Shown here piece by piece: positions 10,681 to 22,500 of a DNA stretch of 29,533 nucleotides; the first letter of the stretch is position 1, and the number at the start of each line of letters is the position of its first letter. The notes below the pieces were generated by a model. That model saw only the letters and a list, made by a program, of their open reading frames with translations, was not told the DNA's origin and did no database searches. The stretch is from positions 1-29,533 of the forward strand of contig JNDT01000637.1 in assembly GCA_000697055.1 (NCBI GenBank). Direction: 5' to 3'. The position numbers were made by a program, and so were the translations under genes. Source of the stretch: Saksenaea vasiformis B4078 (taxonomy: Eukaryota > Mucoromycota > Mucoromycetes > Mucorales > Saksenaeaceae).

Positions 10681-11144
10681 CTACATTAAAACACAGCGCT
10701 GCACGTATGTATGATAAGTACTCTTTATTGATGTCTTCCTATCGTCATATGGTATTTGCAAACTTTCTTCGATTTCTTCACCAGTTTCCTGCCCTATAAG
10801 TGACTCTGCATAAAGTTCAATGTGTGTCCACGCTTTTCCCGAAAATCTACGGATCATATCCAATGGCACACTGTCCAAAATATCTGATAAGCGTTCTTCC
10901 AAAGACTTGAATGAATAGTCGCAGTCGGCGCATGCCTTCAGCTTAGCTATCCCCAGTACCTCTCGATAAAGTTGCATTCGCAGTGATTCTCCGGGTAAAG
11001 CTTAAATATACGCTTAGCCTTATCAACAATTTTCATAAGAACTGATTTTTGCCGCAGAAAATCAGGTTCTTTGGTTAATGTATGTCTTGCACAACATTGC
11101 CCTTGGGGCATTTTCGACTTGCGATCAGCGCTGGATGCTTTCAT
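10681..11144 (-). pseudogene. Frameshifted C-terminal remnant of a DDE transposase
   Basis: The frame 10947-11144 reads QGQCCARHTLTKEPDFL then YPENHCECNFIERYWG. This is the catalytic-end motif (C-x-L/C-N-x-I-E-x-x-W, carrying the final acidic residue) of fungal transposases with an IS630/Tc1-like DDE domain. A second frame, 10681-10977, continues the same alignment with CDYSFKSLEERL and SVPLDMIRRFSGKAWTHIE. The switch falls inside the WG-AK step near 10950-10965, so one small indel broke the gene. The N-terminal two thirds, including the first two acidic residues, are absent. No TIRs were found. It cannot encode an active enzyme. Confidence 0.8.
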
Positions 11145-11242
11145 CTACTTGCCATTTTCCTCGCTCTTAGAGCACTCAAAATATCAGTACCTATTGAAGT
11201 ACCACATTTCCTTTGATCGATGCAATCCGCCGGTCGTCAAAG

Positions 11243-11921
11243 TTATTGATCACAGTCGGTGCAGATGTTTCCTGGACTTTTAGCATTGTTGATATTCTAC
11301 AGCATAAGCATCAATGTAAGTTATCATCTACCTATACTATCACCTTCGCTTGCTTGTATAATACCCCTAGCTTGGAATGCTCAGTCGTTCCACATTCTTT
11401 CATCGCTTGTTTCAAGTCTTCCTTGTATAACTGCAACAGATGTTTTAAATCGCCTTTCCTTAAGGCTGGTATGCCATTATTGACAAACTTTATGTAATTG
11501 TCGAAAGTGCACTGGGAAGGTGAGTATGTCGAAAAGAAGTGGGGATAACGGTACATCAGAATTGCTAGGAACATACCAATGAGGCGTACCAACGAGGCGC
11601 ACCAACGGGCCACTCTGGCTTCTCCGAAATCAAAAGCTTCTTGAGATAGTCGCCCCGTTTCTTTCTGAGAATTGACGGAGTACACTGTTGTCCGTATCGC
11701 TGGATGCGCTGCAAACGGTGAAGACCGGAATTCGGGAGGCTTTAAAGGTGCGAGGGTTTCAAAAGGACAAGATACCTCGGATGATAGGTACACAAAGCAG
11801 ATGCCCATGCCTAATAAAATACCTTGAGGAAGAGTGAAATGCGGCAAAAGTAACAGCGAATCTTTGGCTTCAGATTGTTTTACATGATGGCGATATTACG
11901 TGATACCAAGCGGTTTTGCAT
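11243..11921 (-). CDS. Probable four-exon gene, unknown function
   Basis: The model 11884-11921, 11577-11739, 11344-11511, 11243-11296 totals 423 nt, giving 140 aa. The third splice has a strong GTATGT donor and a CACCTTCCCAG acceptor, and it joins a frame reading QRYGQQCTPSILRKKRGDYL and KPEWPVGAPRWYASL to CTFDNYIKFVNNGIPALRKG. The protein is basic and helical and ends ICTDCDQ. The first intron (144 nt) is longer than the local norm, so the N-terminus MQNRLVSRNIAI is provisional. The longest uninterrupted frame over the same DNA (11332-11847) has no ATG at its start and runs through the good intron, so I do not accept it as the protein. I do not recognise the family; the basic start suggests a mitochondrial protein (inference). 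It is divergent from the VC0807-like gene, 213 bp away. Confidence 0.45.
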
Positions 11922-12134
11922 AAAATCCGTGCGATGGAGTGTGGTCTTGGGATGCCCCTAGTAATTCCCACGATATGTGGTGGTATAAGTTCAGTCAACA
12001 GCATAGTAAAGAGCCGGGAATGGCTGGCCTATTGCCTTATGTGGCGTTTTGTTCGGCTCAGATACAGTTTCATTTTACTCCGCGACCGTCTGTCGTTTCC
12101 CAGGTGTTGACCTGTCAATACGTTTTTGCTGAGC

Positions 12135-13151
12135 ATGGCTGGTGCACAAAGCAATGAAGAAGAAGAAGAAGGTCGCCAACCTCTTCATTACAGGTTGAAG
12201 GAACAGGACGAAGATATTCCTATGGACATGGGCGATCTTCAAGACATTTTCAGTTTCGACTTTATACGCGGCCGTACCATAATGAACTTTATTCTCGCCA
12301 TTTTGTGGAGCATTGGTTTACCAATCTTGCTATACCACATTTTGCGGCCACACATTGGTCAAGTACTTGCTATGATTGTCGCAGCTTGTCCTCCATTGGC
12401 CATTGCCGTTGCCCGAATGTTCAAGGAACGTGCATTTGACCCGCTTGGCTTTGTTGCAGGAGTCAGTTTTCTAATATCAGGTTTGGTTGTAAGTCAGCTG
12501 AAAGTGTCCATGCTCTCTGCCTTCTTTGTTAAACCAAAGGATGGAAATGGTAATTAGAGTATTGCCGAGCCAGAGGAACGAACAGCCAGCATTTGTGAGT
12601 CACTCACGGCATTGCTGGTTGCCGTTTTTTGTCTTGTTTCTCTCTTACCTATCCGAATTGGTTCTTTTCGATTACGACCGCTTGTATTTCAATTTGCAAA
12701 CCAGGTCATGCCTCGCCAAGAATATGATGAAGAATTGCAACGACGTGACGAACAGCGAGTGGCTGGTAAAGTGACGAAGCGGCAGAAGCTGGATTGGCTC
12801 TACGATCATATGGGACGTTTTCGTACAGACATGCGCATTATGACAGCTGCATGGGGAGTTACACTTTTGGCTGGATTTATCATCAAAGTAGTTTTGGTCT
12901 GTACAAATACCGACATCAGCAAGGCGCAGACATACGGATATATTGTGTTTGGTCTCGCTACATTTGTCATGTCGTGTTTCTCGTGGTTCTACACTACGGT
13001 TGTAAAATCTCATGTGCTTGAACAAGTTGCTTTCTGGAAAGATAAACAGACACATGAGGAGCATGAATTGGATGGCAGATCTGAAGCTATTTATAATGCT
13101 AACTGGGGTGTACAGGCAGCATCAAATGCCTTTGGTCAAGTGATGGGATAG
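12135..13151 (+). CDS. VC0807-family-like multi-pass membrane protein
   Basis: Two exons, 12135-12488 and 12558-13151 (69-nt intron, GTAAGT..ATTAG), encode 315 aa. The acidic soluble N-terminus (EEEEEG, about 50 residues) is followed by hydrophobic segments at about 56-80, 82-96, 105-120 and 133-155, and after a charged loop two more near 220-240 and 250-275. The pattern of an Ile/Leu-rich span ending LPILLYHIL, a following pair beginning ACPPLAIAVARM, and LVSLLPIRIGSFRLRPL matches the poorly characterised VC0807-like family seen in fungi and bacteria. Function is unknown. The ATG at 12135 is chosen because the frame upstream starts only with TTG. Confidence 0.8.
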
Positions 13152-13458
13152 AAGGCTATCATAGAAATAGAGTATTCTTAAAGATTGTAGTCAATTCGCC
13201 GCTCTTATGTATTATAGTCCGATTTACATATATTTTGTATGTACCGTAGTAATGAATATAGATTTCCTTGCTTATTATATCATACACAGGTTTTGTTTAT
13301 CCAGTGTCGACTTTTAGGCTACTTGCCAGATCGATAGGCGAGCTGTAAGTTCATGTTGCGGCGGTGATTACGTACTTTTTCGATTCCCGCAACACCTTAC
13401 TTTGCTCCAGCCACGCACCACTTGTTCCTTATTCGAGTCGCCTCCAACCCGTATTCCC
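13152..13458. other. Intergenic between VC0807-like gene and BET3
   Basis: This is the AT-rich 3' flank of the membrane-protein gene and the upstream region of BET3, which is on the same strand. No other feature was seen. Confidence 0.5.
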
Positions 13459-14202
<744 letters not shown>

Positions 14203-14546
14203 TTGCCTATACCCTTGCTGGTTAAGATCCTATGTGTCAAATTCAATAGCAGCGTTAAGCTGAAGAAATAAGTATGGCGTTAGGATGGCACGGTGATATA
14301 TGTGTGTGTGAACAAGTACACACGTTGATTTTGTAATTCTGCCTACTACTAAAAAGAAAAAAAGAAAAAAAAGAGCAACAAAGCAATATCATTCAATGGA
14401 TGATTTCTGCAATGCTATTTACTTGGTGGTATTCCTTTTGAATTGTGATGCACGAAGAAGAATGATACAATCTCTGTTTGCAGATCTGTTTATCTTGCGT
14501 GCCTGATCCGTTGAGTCTAGTCAGGTTTTGGGTTTATGGGATGAGT
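14203..14546. other. Convergent 3' region of BET3 and PET191
   Basis: The stretch between the two facing genes contains an A-rich tract at 14349-14375 and a GT-rich tract near 14297-14340. It should hold both polyadenylation sites. No coding frame is supported. Confidence 0.5.
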
Positions 14547-14813
14547 CTATTGCGATTTGTTTCCTCGGAAGCGCATACGGGGATCAATCTAATTGTTGTT
14601 TAATATGGGTGTGGTAATTATAAAGTGCCCATATACCATTCCACGCCTGCATTCTGCATAGCTCTTGCGAATACTTTGACATTCTGTTGGAACGTCGTCT
14701 GCATGTTCTTTCTTGAAACATTCAGCAACTGTATTACGCTTGACAAGCACACAGTTGGACTTGAGCATACATTCAATGAGTTCTTGTCGAACTTCTTTAC
14801 AAGAGGACGGCAT
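14547..14813 (-). CDS. PET191: Cytochrome c oxidase assembly factor PET191/COA5
   Basis: Small intermembrane-space protein needed for assembly of respiratory complex IV. Exons 14637-14813 and 14547-14588 encode 72 aa. It starts MPSSCKEVRQELIEC and has the twin CX9C pattern: Cys5/Cys15 and Cys45/Cys55, with further Cys21 and Cys32. The 48-nt intron (GTATAT..CAATTAG) must be removed to give the conserved end GMIDPRMRFRGNK. Reading through it gives an unrelated 15-residue tail and a stop. The frame is open upstream of the ATG but lacks homology, so that part is 5' UTR. Confidence 0.95.
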
Positions 14814-15088
14814 GTCACAAAAGAAACAAGAAGCAGCCAGGGAGTGTGAATGCGGTTTTTTGTGGCAGTCCCAGTAAAAGTTCCGCCAATTAAAAAAGGA
14901 AGCTGACTGTGGGACAAGGTGTTTGCACACATGGTAGCCTTGAAGAAAGTGCGCGTGAAGAGATACATGCACCCGTCCACTTGTAACAACTACAATTATA
15001 AGCATGGAAGGAGTAATAGTATATCATGTAGATCATACACGACAATCCATATCCATCGGATTTTTATTCTTTTTTTTTCTCTACTGTT

Positions 15089-17512
15089 TTACATTCTAAA
15101 CACACCAAAGTTCGTCTTTTGAATAGGAGCATTCATACTAGCGCTCAACGCCAGTCCAAGAACAGAGCGTGTATCACGGGGATTAATGACACCATCGTCC
15201 CACAGTCGTGCGCTGGAGAAATAAGGATGACCTTCTGCTTCGTACTTTTGTCGGATAGGTTCCATAAACTCTTGTTGCTCTTGTTCCGACCATTCCTCGC
15301 CCTTCTTGGCTTTGCTTTCGCGAATGATCTGAGCCAATACGTTAGCGCTCTGTTCACCACCCATGACCGAAATTCTGGCATTCTATCGTAGAGACAGAAG
15401 AATTATGTCAGTGCTCGTCGCTTTTTTACTTTTATATCGACTTACAGGCCACATCCAGAGGAATCGAGGAGAGTAGGCACGTCCACACATGCCGTAATTT
15501 CCTGCACCAAAGCTTCCACCAGTAATAACAGTAAACTTGGGGACTTGTGCGCAGGACACTGCAGTTACCAGTTTGGCACCGTTCTTGGCAATACCTCCGG
15601 CTTCAGCAGACTGTCCAACCATAAAACCGGTGATGTTTTGCAAGAACACCAAAGGAATGCCTCGCTGCGAGCAAAGCTGAATGAAGTGGGCGCCCTTCAA
15701 AGCAGATTCCGAGAAAAGGATACCATTATTGGCCACAATGCCAACAGGATGGCCATGGATATGGGCAAATCCTACGCAAAGCGTTGGTTAGCAAACCTCA
15801 TTTACGCGTTTTAAAACGTACCAGTGACGAGAGTTGTTCCATAATTCTCCTTGAATTCAGCGAATCGACTGCCGTCGACAATTCTAGCAATGATGTTCTT
15901 GCTATCGAAAGGCTTACGCAGATTGTCTCCAACAATACCACCAATTTCGTCAGCCGAGTACAGAGGCTCCTCAGGAGTTCGAAGGGCCAGCTACCAAAGA
16001 AAAAAGTTAGACATTCGATTGCCTTGATAATGAGACCTACCTGAGGCTCCTTTATGCGGTTAAGAGTACCGACTGCTCTACGAGCGAGGACAAGTGCATG
16101 TTCATCATCCAAAGCGTAGTGATCAGTTACACCAGAAGTACGACCTGTTCCAGAGTACCTTGAATAAGCATATTTGAGGAAAAAGCACATTTACTTACAA
16201 TGCAGGTCAGCACCACCAAGATCTTCAGCACTAATTTGTTCACCAATGGCAGCCTTCACCAAGGGTGGTCCAGCCAAGAAAATTGTTCCCTGCTTTCTGA
16301 CAATGATACTTTCATCGGCCATGGCGGGAACATAAGCACCACCAGCTGTGCAAGAGCCCATCACAGCAGCGATTTGTGGGATGCCTTGGGAAGACATGTT
16401 GGCCTATGTAGTAGGAAAGGTTTAATATTTATTAAACTTTCACGCGCAACAAGTACCTGATTGAAAAAGATGCGTCCAAAATGTTCACGGTCAGGGAAAA
16501 CATCAGCTTGGCGTGGAAGGTTGGCTCCTCCAGAATCAACTATCATGAAGATGAGTTACAGATGATCCATCAGCCAAAAAAAAAAGACTATTTACCCAAA
16601 TAGATGCATGGTAGTCTGTTCTCCTTGGCAATTTCTTGCGCACGAAGATGCTTCTTGACTATTGCATTGTTTAGTTATTTGGTTCAAGATGGAAAGAACA
16701 GCATACCCGTGATGGGATAGTAAGATCCACCCTACATATGCGCAAAGGGAATCAGCAAAATTCGTTATCCTCATCTGAAGGATTACATACCTTGACAGTG
16801 GGATCATTGGCGACAATCATACATTCAGTTCTATGGCGCCATGAGATCTTGCGTATGATAAAGTATCGAGCAACACCTACCCATTTACACGTCCAATACC
16901 TGTGATAATGCCTCCTGCCGGGACATCCTCATCATACAGCTGGTATCCAGCCAAGGTCGATAGCTCGAGGAAGGGAGAGCTGGAAAATAAGGAAATTCAG
17001 TATATCAATGAACCATCTCCGGGGGACGGGTTTTACTTTGGATCAAGCAATCGATTGATTCTGGGAAAAAATATGAGTAAGCAAACAATAGTCAGTGTTC
17101 CCACATTAATCTGATTACCTATCTCTCGGTAACATCTTGTTTCGCGACAAGTGACGTTTGCGGGCGGCCTCACCACCGCCTACATTCTCCATTCAATTCT
17201 CTTCATTCCTCATAGTCAATCCTATAACACACATACCCAACTTGATCTTCTCTGTGGTCAACTCAAGGTCTTCAATCAATTTTTGCATCTTTTCAGCGTT
17301 TTCCTATACAGTAACATTATAAGCAATGGAGAATATAAAGTGATAAGTGATGTTACTTTGAAAGAGGCGCTGGCAGTTTCAACTTTGTTTGGCAAGACAG
17401 AGGCTTGCTGCTCGTGCATAACATGATACTGACACCTGAGGAGAAATGCTCGCGATGCAGCCGTTTTCCTCAGGAGGTTACCGGTATTACGAGAAAAGCG
17501 TGAGGCCAGCAT
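15089..17512 (-). CDS. MCCC2: 3-Methylcrotonyl-CoA carboxylase beta subunit, mitochondrial
   Basis: Carboxyltransferase subunit of the biotin enzyme that converts 3-methylcrotonyl-CoA to 3-methylglutaconyl-CoA in leucine breakdown in the mitochondrial matrix. Fourteen exons: 17357-17512, 17237-17303, 17119-17179, 17037-17060, 16881-16979, 16791-16830, 16707-16731, 16596-16658, 16457-16539, 16199-16403, 16041-16144, 15822-15990, 15446-15771, 15089-15382; 1716 nt, 571 aa. The N-terminus [19 protein letters not shown] is a typical matrix presequence. Motifs: [76 protein letters not shown] and [20 protein letters not shown], which distinguish it from propionyl-CoA carboxylase. It ends NFGVFRM. 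Exons 4 and 7 are only 24 and 25 nt. Confidence 0.96.
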
Positions 17513-17793
17513 ATAAAGGGTGAGAAAAAAAGAAGAGAGATAATTAAGAAAAAAAAAAAAGGCACCAAAGGTAAGGTTCTGGGGACGGCCAAAGATTTAT
17601 TCCCACGGGGCATTGCGCCTTTTGAAAAGTCTTTTTCGCGCTGACCAATAAAACAAATTGCATTTCGTTCCTACACTTCAACCCTGGTTGACTGCACTCC
17701 GACTCCCCGAGAGAAATTTCTTAATTTCAGCTGCTAAGCTTCCTTAATCCCCCAGAAAAAAAAATAGTAACGGAAAGGACTTCCTTCGCTGAT

Positions 17794-18087
17794 ATGTGTG
17801 ACAACATCGAACGTTGTGTTCGTGGCGAAAGAGACAGAAGGAGACGTCAGACGTTCCCCACCCGCATGGTGGACGATGTTTGGCGTGAGACTGATAGCGG
17901 ATGGGTCCGTGAGAAAATAGCTGATTTGTCTGAAAATCAGATAAACGACACCTTTATTAGCATTTTGTACTGCACGATCGGCCCTCTCTGGCAGCGAGCC
18001 ATCCGAACGCTCTATTATCTTGACGACATCAGTTTCTCGGACCTGGAAAACATCACAAAAACAGTAATCGATCACTGGGCTTCTTGA
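17794..18087 (+). CDS. Small intronless ORF, hypothetical
   Basis: 97 codons from an ATG, 281 bp from and divergent to MCCC2. The N-terminus is Arg-rich (CVRGERDRRRRQ). The rest is amphipathic with DDVWRETDSGWVREKIADL and WQRAIRTLYYLDD. There is no family match, signal or membrane span. The opposite strand is also open over most of the same interval, but only from a GTG. Either frame could be chance. Confidence 0.3.
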   Translation: MCDNIERCVRGERDRRRRQTFPTRMVDDVWRETDSGWVREKIADLSENQINDTFISILYCTIGPLWQRAIRTLYYLDDISFSDLENITKTVIDHWAS

Positions 18088-18207
18088 TTAGTTGGGAGAA
18101 AAAAAGTATGTAGCTCCACTAGTTCGATGCAGATGATAGCCGCAGATGAAAATGATTGAGCTAGTTTCCCACATCTGGCTGGCTTGGCAAGCCTCTACCG
18201 TAAGATT

Positions 18208-18573
18208 ATGACCATGGATTATCGGCAAACCAGACAAGATGACATTGGTAATTCTGGCGACACGCGAAGTCCTTCTCCGTATTCAAAATATCTGACGGGA
18301 TTGCGTATGGTAGAAGATTGAGTAAGTCCAAGGAGTAGGACACCTGTGCCTTCTGTCGAAGATTTATGAGAATGTCGATCGATGAGAATGATAGATTTCA
18401 CTGAAGAACAGTCCATCTATTCGCAGGAGCAGCCCACATGGTTCATCGGTGGATCCAACAGACTTGGGCCCGACCGAAAACCCATGCCTTCGCGGTACAT
18501 CACAACGTTCAGCGGAAGACCTTTATCCAGAGCCGACAGCTATAGCACTCTGCCTTTCTACTGTGATAGCTGA
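18208..18573 (+). CDS. Possible two-exon small gene, hypothetical
   Basis: Exons 18208-18304 and 18395-18573 close in frame to 91 aa through a 90-nt intron (C|GTATGG..ATGATAG|A). The protein would be polar: RSPSPYSKYLTGL then QEQPTWFIGGSNRLGPDRK and TLPFYCDS. The intron lacks a clear polypyrimidine tract and is longer than neighbours, and I know no homologue, so this is tentative. An alternative ATG lies at 18214. Confidence 0.28.
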
Positions 18574-18711
18574 AGAAACCTCTTCTTTAATTTTTTTCTT
18601 TTACTCTTCCGTGACTTAATCGTGCCACCGACGATAAGCAATATCATTTTTGTTCCTTACAAGACAGTGCTATAATAAACTCTCGCCGTGAAAGTATTTT
18701 TGCTACGTCTG

Positions 18712-19563
18712 CTAGAGACGTTCTTTAGAAGACAAGTTCAAGAGATGGTTGTCAAAGACATCGCCAACTTGCTCATAGTTCAACGGTGAAGGAGATTCCT
18801 CTTCCTGAAAATAGGAAATATCGACTGCGAGTTCAGCAAATCGAACCTTTATATGGATTCCAACACGATAGTTAGCTCTATGATTGAGTCTGTTAAAATT
18901 AGTGCAATAAAAGGATCAAGACGACTCTACCTTTTCCAAAGGAGAGCTTACAATATACGACGGGCTTACAGAAAAAGACAAACAGCGGAATCAAGAAGTC
19001 TCAAGAAGTACCAAGAGGAATATGGTATCCTCTAGTCTAATTAGATGATATGTCTGACGATTTCTCGCATATAGGTAGTTGCTGGTGGATGAAGAGCTGG
19101 TGTGCATTAAATAGTTAACTCAAGTTCGCAGAAGTCTTACTTCGCGGCACGAGGACAAGGGATCTTGCCCTAAGATGTGCATGCTATGAACAGGCATTTA
19201 AAAAGAGTTAATGGCTTCCTTCTCTTTAGGTTGTCTTATCCACAATATGCATCGCTGGCGTCTTCATGCTTTATACTCCTGTCTTTTGCTCATATCAGCA
19301 GAGTGTGATATGGGTGCATATGATCCTATAGCTAAATATCAACTTTTTCTCTAATGCAAGAAGAAGGTGACTTCCAATGTTCGTTTGTTCGATCTTGAGG
19401 TCAGCATCACTGCAGATCGCGCCTGAAAAAGACAGCCTTACAAAACAGTCTATTCTGTTCACCTGATTTGCAGCAATATTGTTCCGCCTGAACAATCTGC
19501 CGTCACGCAGCAACTGAGAGCGAACGTCACTTTTTGACTCTCAGTGCCTTCGTGCGAGAACAT
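18712..19563 (-). CDS. Probable multi-exon gene, structure incomplete
   Basis: Exon-like blocks in order: 19463-19563 (MFSHEGTESQKV..), a block beginning at 19409 (DADLKIEQTNIGSHLLLAL), 19141-19169, 19012-19096 (SNYLYARNRQTYHLIRLEDT), 18931-18964, 18867-18889 and 18712-18804 (LNYEQVGDVFDNHLLNLSSK, then stop). From 19169 down, splice phases are mutually consistent. The link between the second and third blocks is unresolved. The last GT donor (GTGTTG) is weak, and a continuous frame through it is also open. The putative start lies only 9 bp from the VPS15 ATG, on the opposite strand, which is odd. Family unknown. Confidence 0.32.
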
Positions 19564-19572
19564 TTAACAACT

Positions 19573-22500
19573 ATGGGTAACAAGATATCGAATGTTACAG
19601 CAATCGCTGGTATAGACAGTTATGTAAGCGAGCTAGGTGATATTTACTATGAACGGAGGTAAGCTTGGCGTGCCATGGCTGACCAGCATGTCTCAATTAT
19701 GCATCCTATTAGCATTGGCAACGCACGTTTCATGAAGACCATACGAGGTCGTCATAAAGATGGTTTAGTAGTGGTCAAAATATTTGTCAAACCTGAGCTT
19801 GGCATGTCCTTACGGAGCTACGTTAAAACGCTTCAAGGTAGTCCGATCTCCGACGCAGCGACAAAAAAACTTGTTGAACTTACTCGTATGAACAATAGCT
19901 GAATATGATGCATTATTGGACATATCCAATGTTTTCTCTTTCCAAAGGATTCTAGAAACTGATCGAGCAGCTTACCTCGTACGTCAATACTTTTACAGCA
20001 GCTTATACGATCGGATCAGGTATGTTTTCCAGCAAGCAGAAGGGATTAGCGGTCAACCAAAAACGTTAGCACACGCCCATTTTTGACGACCATCGAGAAA
20101 AAATGGATTGCATATCAAATACTGCGAGCTGTAGCGGACGCACATGCAAAAAAGGTATATCATCAGAGGACTTGCTATCTTCAATTTTGCCTACACATTG
20201 ACATCAATTCAGGTCTATCACGGTGATATCAAAACGGAAAATGTACTTGTAACTTCGTGGAATTGGGCATATCTTGTGGATTTTGCTTCGTACAAGCCAA
20301 CTTATTTACCAGAGGTGGGAATGACAACATGTAACTTCAAAGATTAAAGATGGTGAATAGGACAATCCTGCCGATTTCTCCTTTTTCTTCGATATGTCTT
20401 CCCGACGAAGTTGTTATATCGCACCCGAGAGGTTTTACAAAGCTGGCACTGCCATTGACCAGAGGATGGTTTGTGAACTTGAGCATCGCCGTTTGTTTTT
20501 AGCTTAACGCTTTGCAGAAAAATCTTGATCTAGGTGACAATATCAGCGAACTAACCCCGGAAATGGACATATTCTCCGTGGGGTGAGAAAAAAAGAGAGA
20601 CCTATTAGTTCCATGCGTGTGACTAACATGCAGTTACCAGCTGTGTCATAGCGGAATTGTTCCTTGAAGGCACTTCTATTTTTTCTCTATCTCAGATTTT
20701 CAAATACCGATGCGGAGAGTACAGCCCGGAAGCAAATCTCGAAAAGATAGAGGATCAGCATATTAGAGTAAGTGCATCTGAATTCTCGAGGCAGACTAAC
20801 ATAAACAACAATTTAGGATATGGTACGGCACATGATTCAGATTGATCCGAGCTCGCGTTTTTCTGCGCAGGAGTATTTAGCCCAATGGTAAGTCACGCTA
20901 CGTTACCAATAGAAGACGTAACTGATCAGAAGAATTAGGCGTAACAAAGCTTTCCCTCAGTATTTCTACACATTCCTACATCAATATATCAGCACTGTCA
21001 CCGATAAATATGATAATTTACCGACGCCACAACCATCAAAAAAGCCGACCACCCTTTTGCCAGAATTCCCCGGAGGATCGCCTATCAGTAAAAAAATTAC
21101 CGATGCAGACGAGAAAATTGAACGAATATATCACGACTTTGATAAAATTGCGTACTTCATGTCTCTTCATGGAGAATCAGAAGGGTCGTCAGACAGTGGG
21201 CAGAATATATCCGTTCCTCCACGAGCTGCACCTGGTGAGCGACGAAGGACATTATCTGGTAAGTATATCATCTTTTTTTTTTTGCAATGGATCAATTGAC
21301 CTTCATGCGAATCCAGATCTCCCAAATACAACTGCTTCCGCTGTAAGATCACAAAATGTGTGCGTTGAGTATCTCAATTTGAGATGTTACACAGATCCTC
21401 TTACCTCCTACGCTCAACATACCCAATTACGAATCCGATAACACATCAAGCAAAACAAATCATGCTTTCAAATCTGGAGGTAAGGTTCAGTGAAGTAAGG
21501 AACTAAAGAAAATAGATGCACTTATACTTTATACTTTAGAACATGGTTCTTTAATATTCCTATCATTCGTGTGTTCATTAATTCGCAATACGTTGTATCC
21601 TAGCTCAAAATTGAAAGCACTGGATATACTTCTCGCTTTAGGTGAACACCTGCCCGATGTGGTGAAGTTGGACCGTCTTGTCCCATATCTTATGGCTTTA
21701 TTATCGGATGAGAGTGACCTTGTGCGTGCCAATGCACTCAAGACACTGACACAAGTCGTAAGTACACTGGCTTATATGTATTAACCGAAGTACTCACCTG
21801 TCTTCTTTAAAAAAGCTTTGCATGGTTGAATCAATTTCCCCAATCAATGCTCGTATCTTTCCCGAATACATCTTGCCTAGCGTTCGCGAGTTTGCTACCG
21901 ATCCTAATGTACTTGTAAGGACAACATACGCTAGCTGTATCGCGCTTTTGGCAGAGACTGCCTTGAGATTTTTAGAGATGACCCAGGTGATTAAAACAAG
22001 GCAAAAACATATTCGTCAATAGCTCATCTGTTTCTTTTTCAGTTTCTCAAGAACGAGAGTATTTATCCACTTACAGAATTGGATTCCGAGGAGCTGGATT
22101 TTGAGGTAGGACATTCTTATGAAAGATAGTGGACTGACAAACTGGTCGTTAAAGTCTGCCTATGATTCGTCTCTTCATGATTTACAAAGCACGATTCAGG
22201 AACAAGTCACTGTCCTGCTGATAGATAACGAGAGTTCTGTCAAACGAGCATTGTTGACAAACATCACCTGCCTCTGCGTATTCTTTGGGAGACAAAAGGC
22301 GAATGACGTTCTGCTGAGTCATATGATCACTTATCTTAACGATAAAGATTGGATGCTTCGGAGGTATAGAAAAATAATGGGAGAGAAAAAGCGTGGAGAA
22401 AACTAATTTAGTGACGTTCAGCGCTTTCTTTGAGAGTATAAAAGGTGTGGGCACATTTGTCGGTTCAAGAAGCCTGGAGGAATATATCTTACCTCTTATG

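Noticed and set aside
11332..11847. 171-codon uninterrupted minus ORF as a protein
   Set aside because: Its start is TTG and its middle crosses a strong GTATGT..CCCAG intron; only its 3' half is accepted as an exon.
12672..13064. 130-codon minus ORF
   Set aside because: Antisense shadow of the VC0807-like gene.
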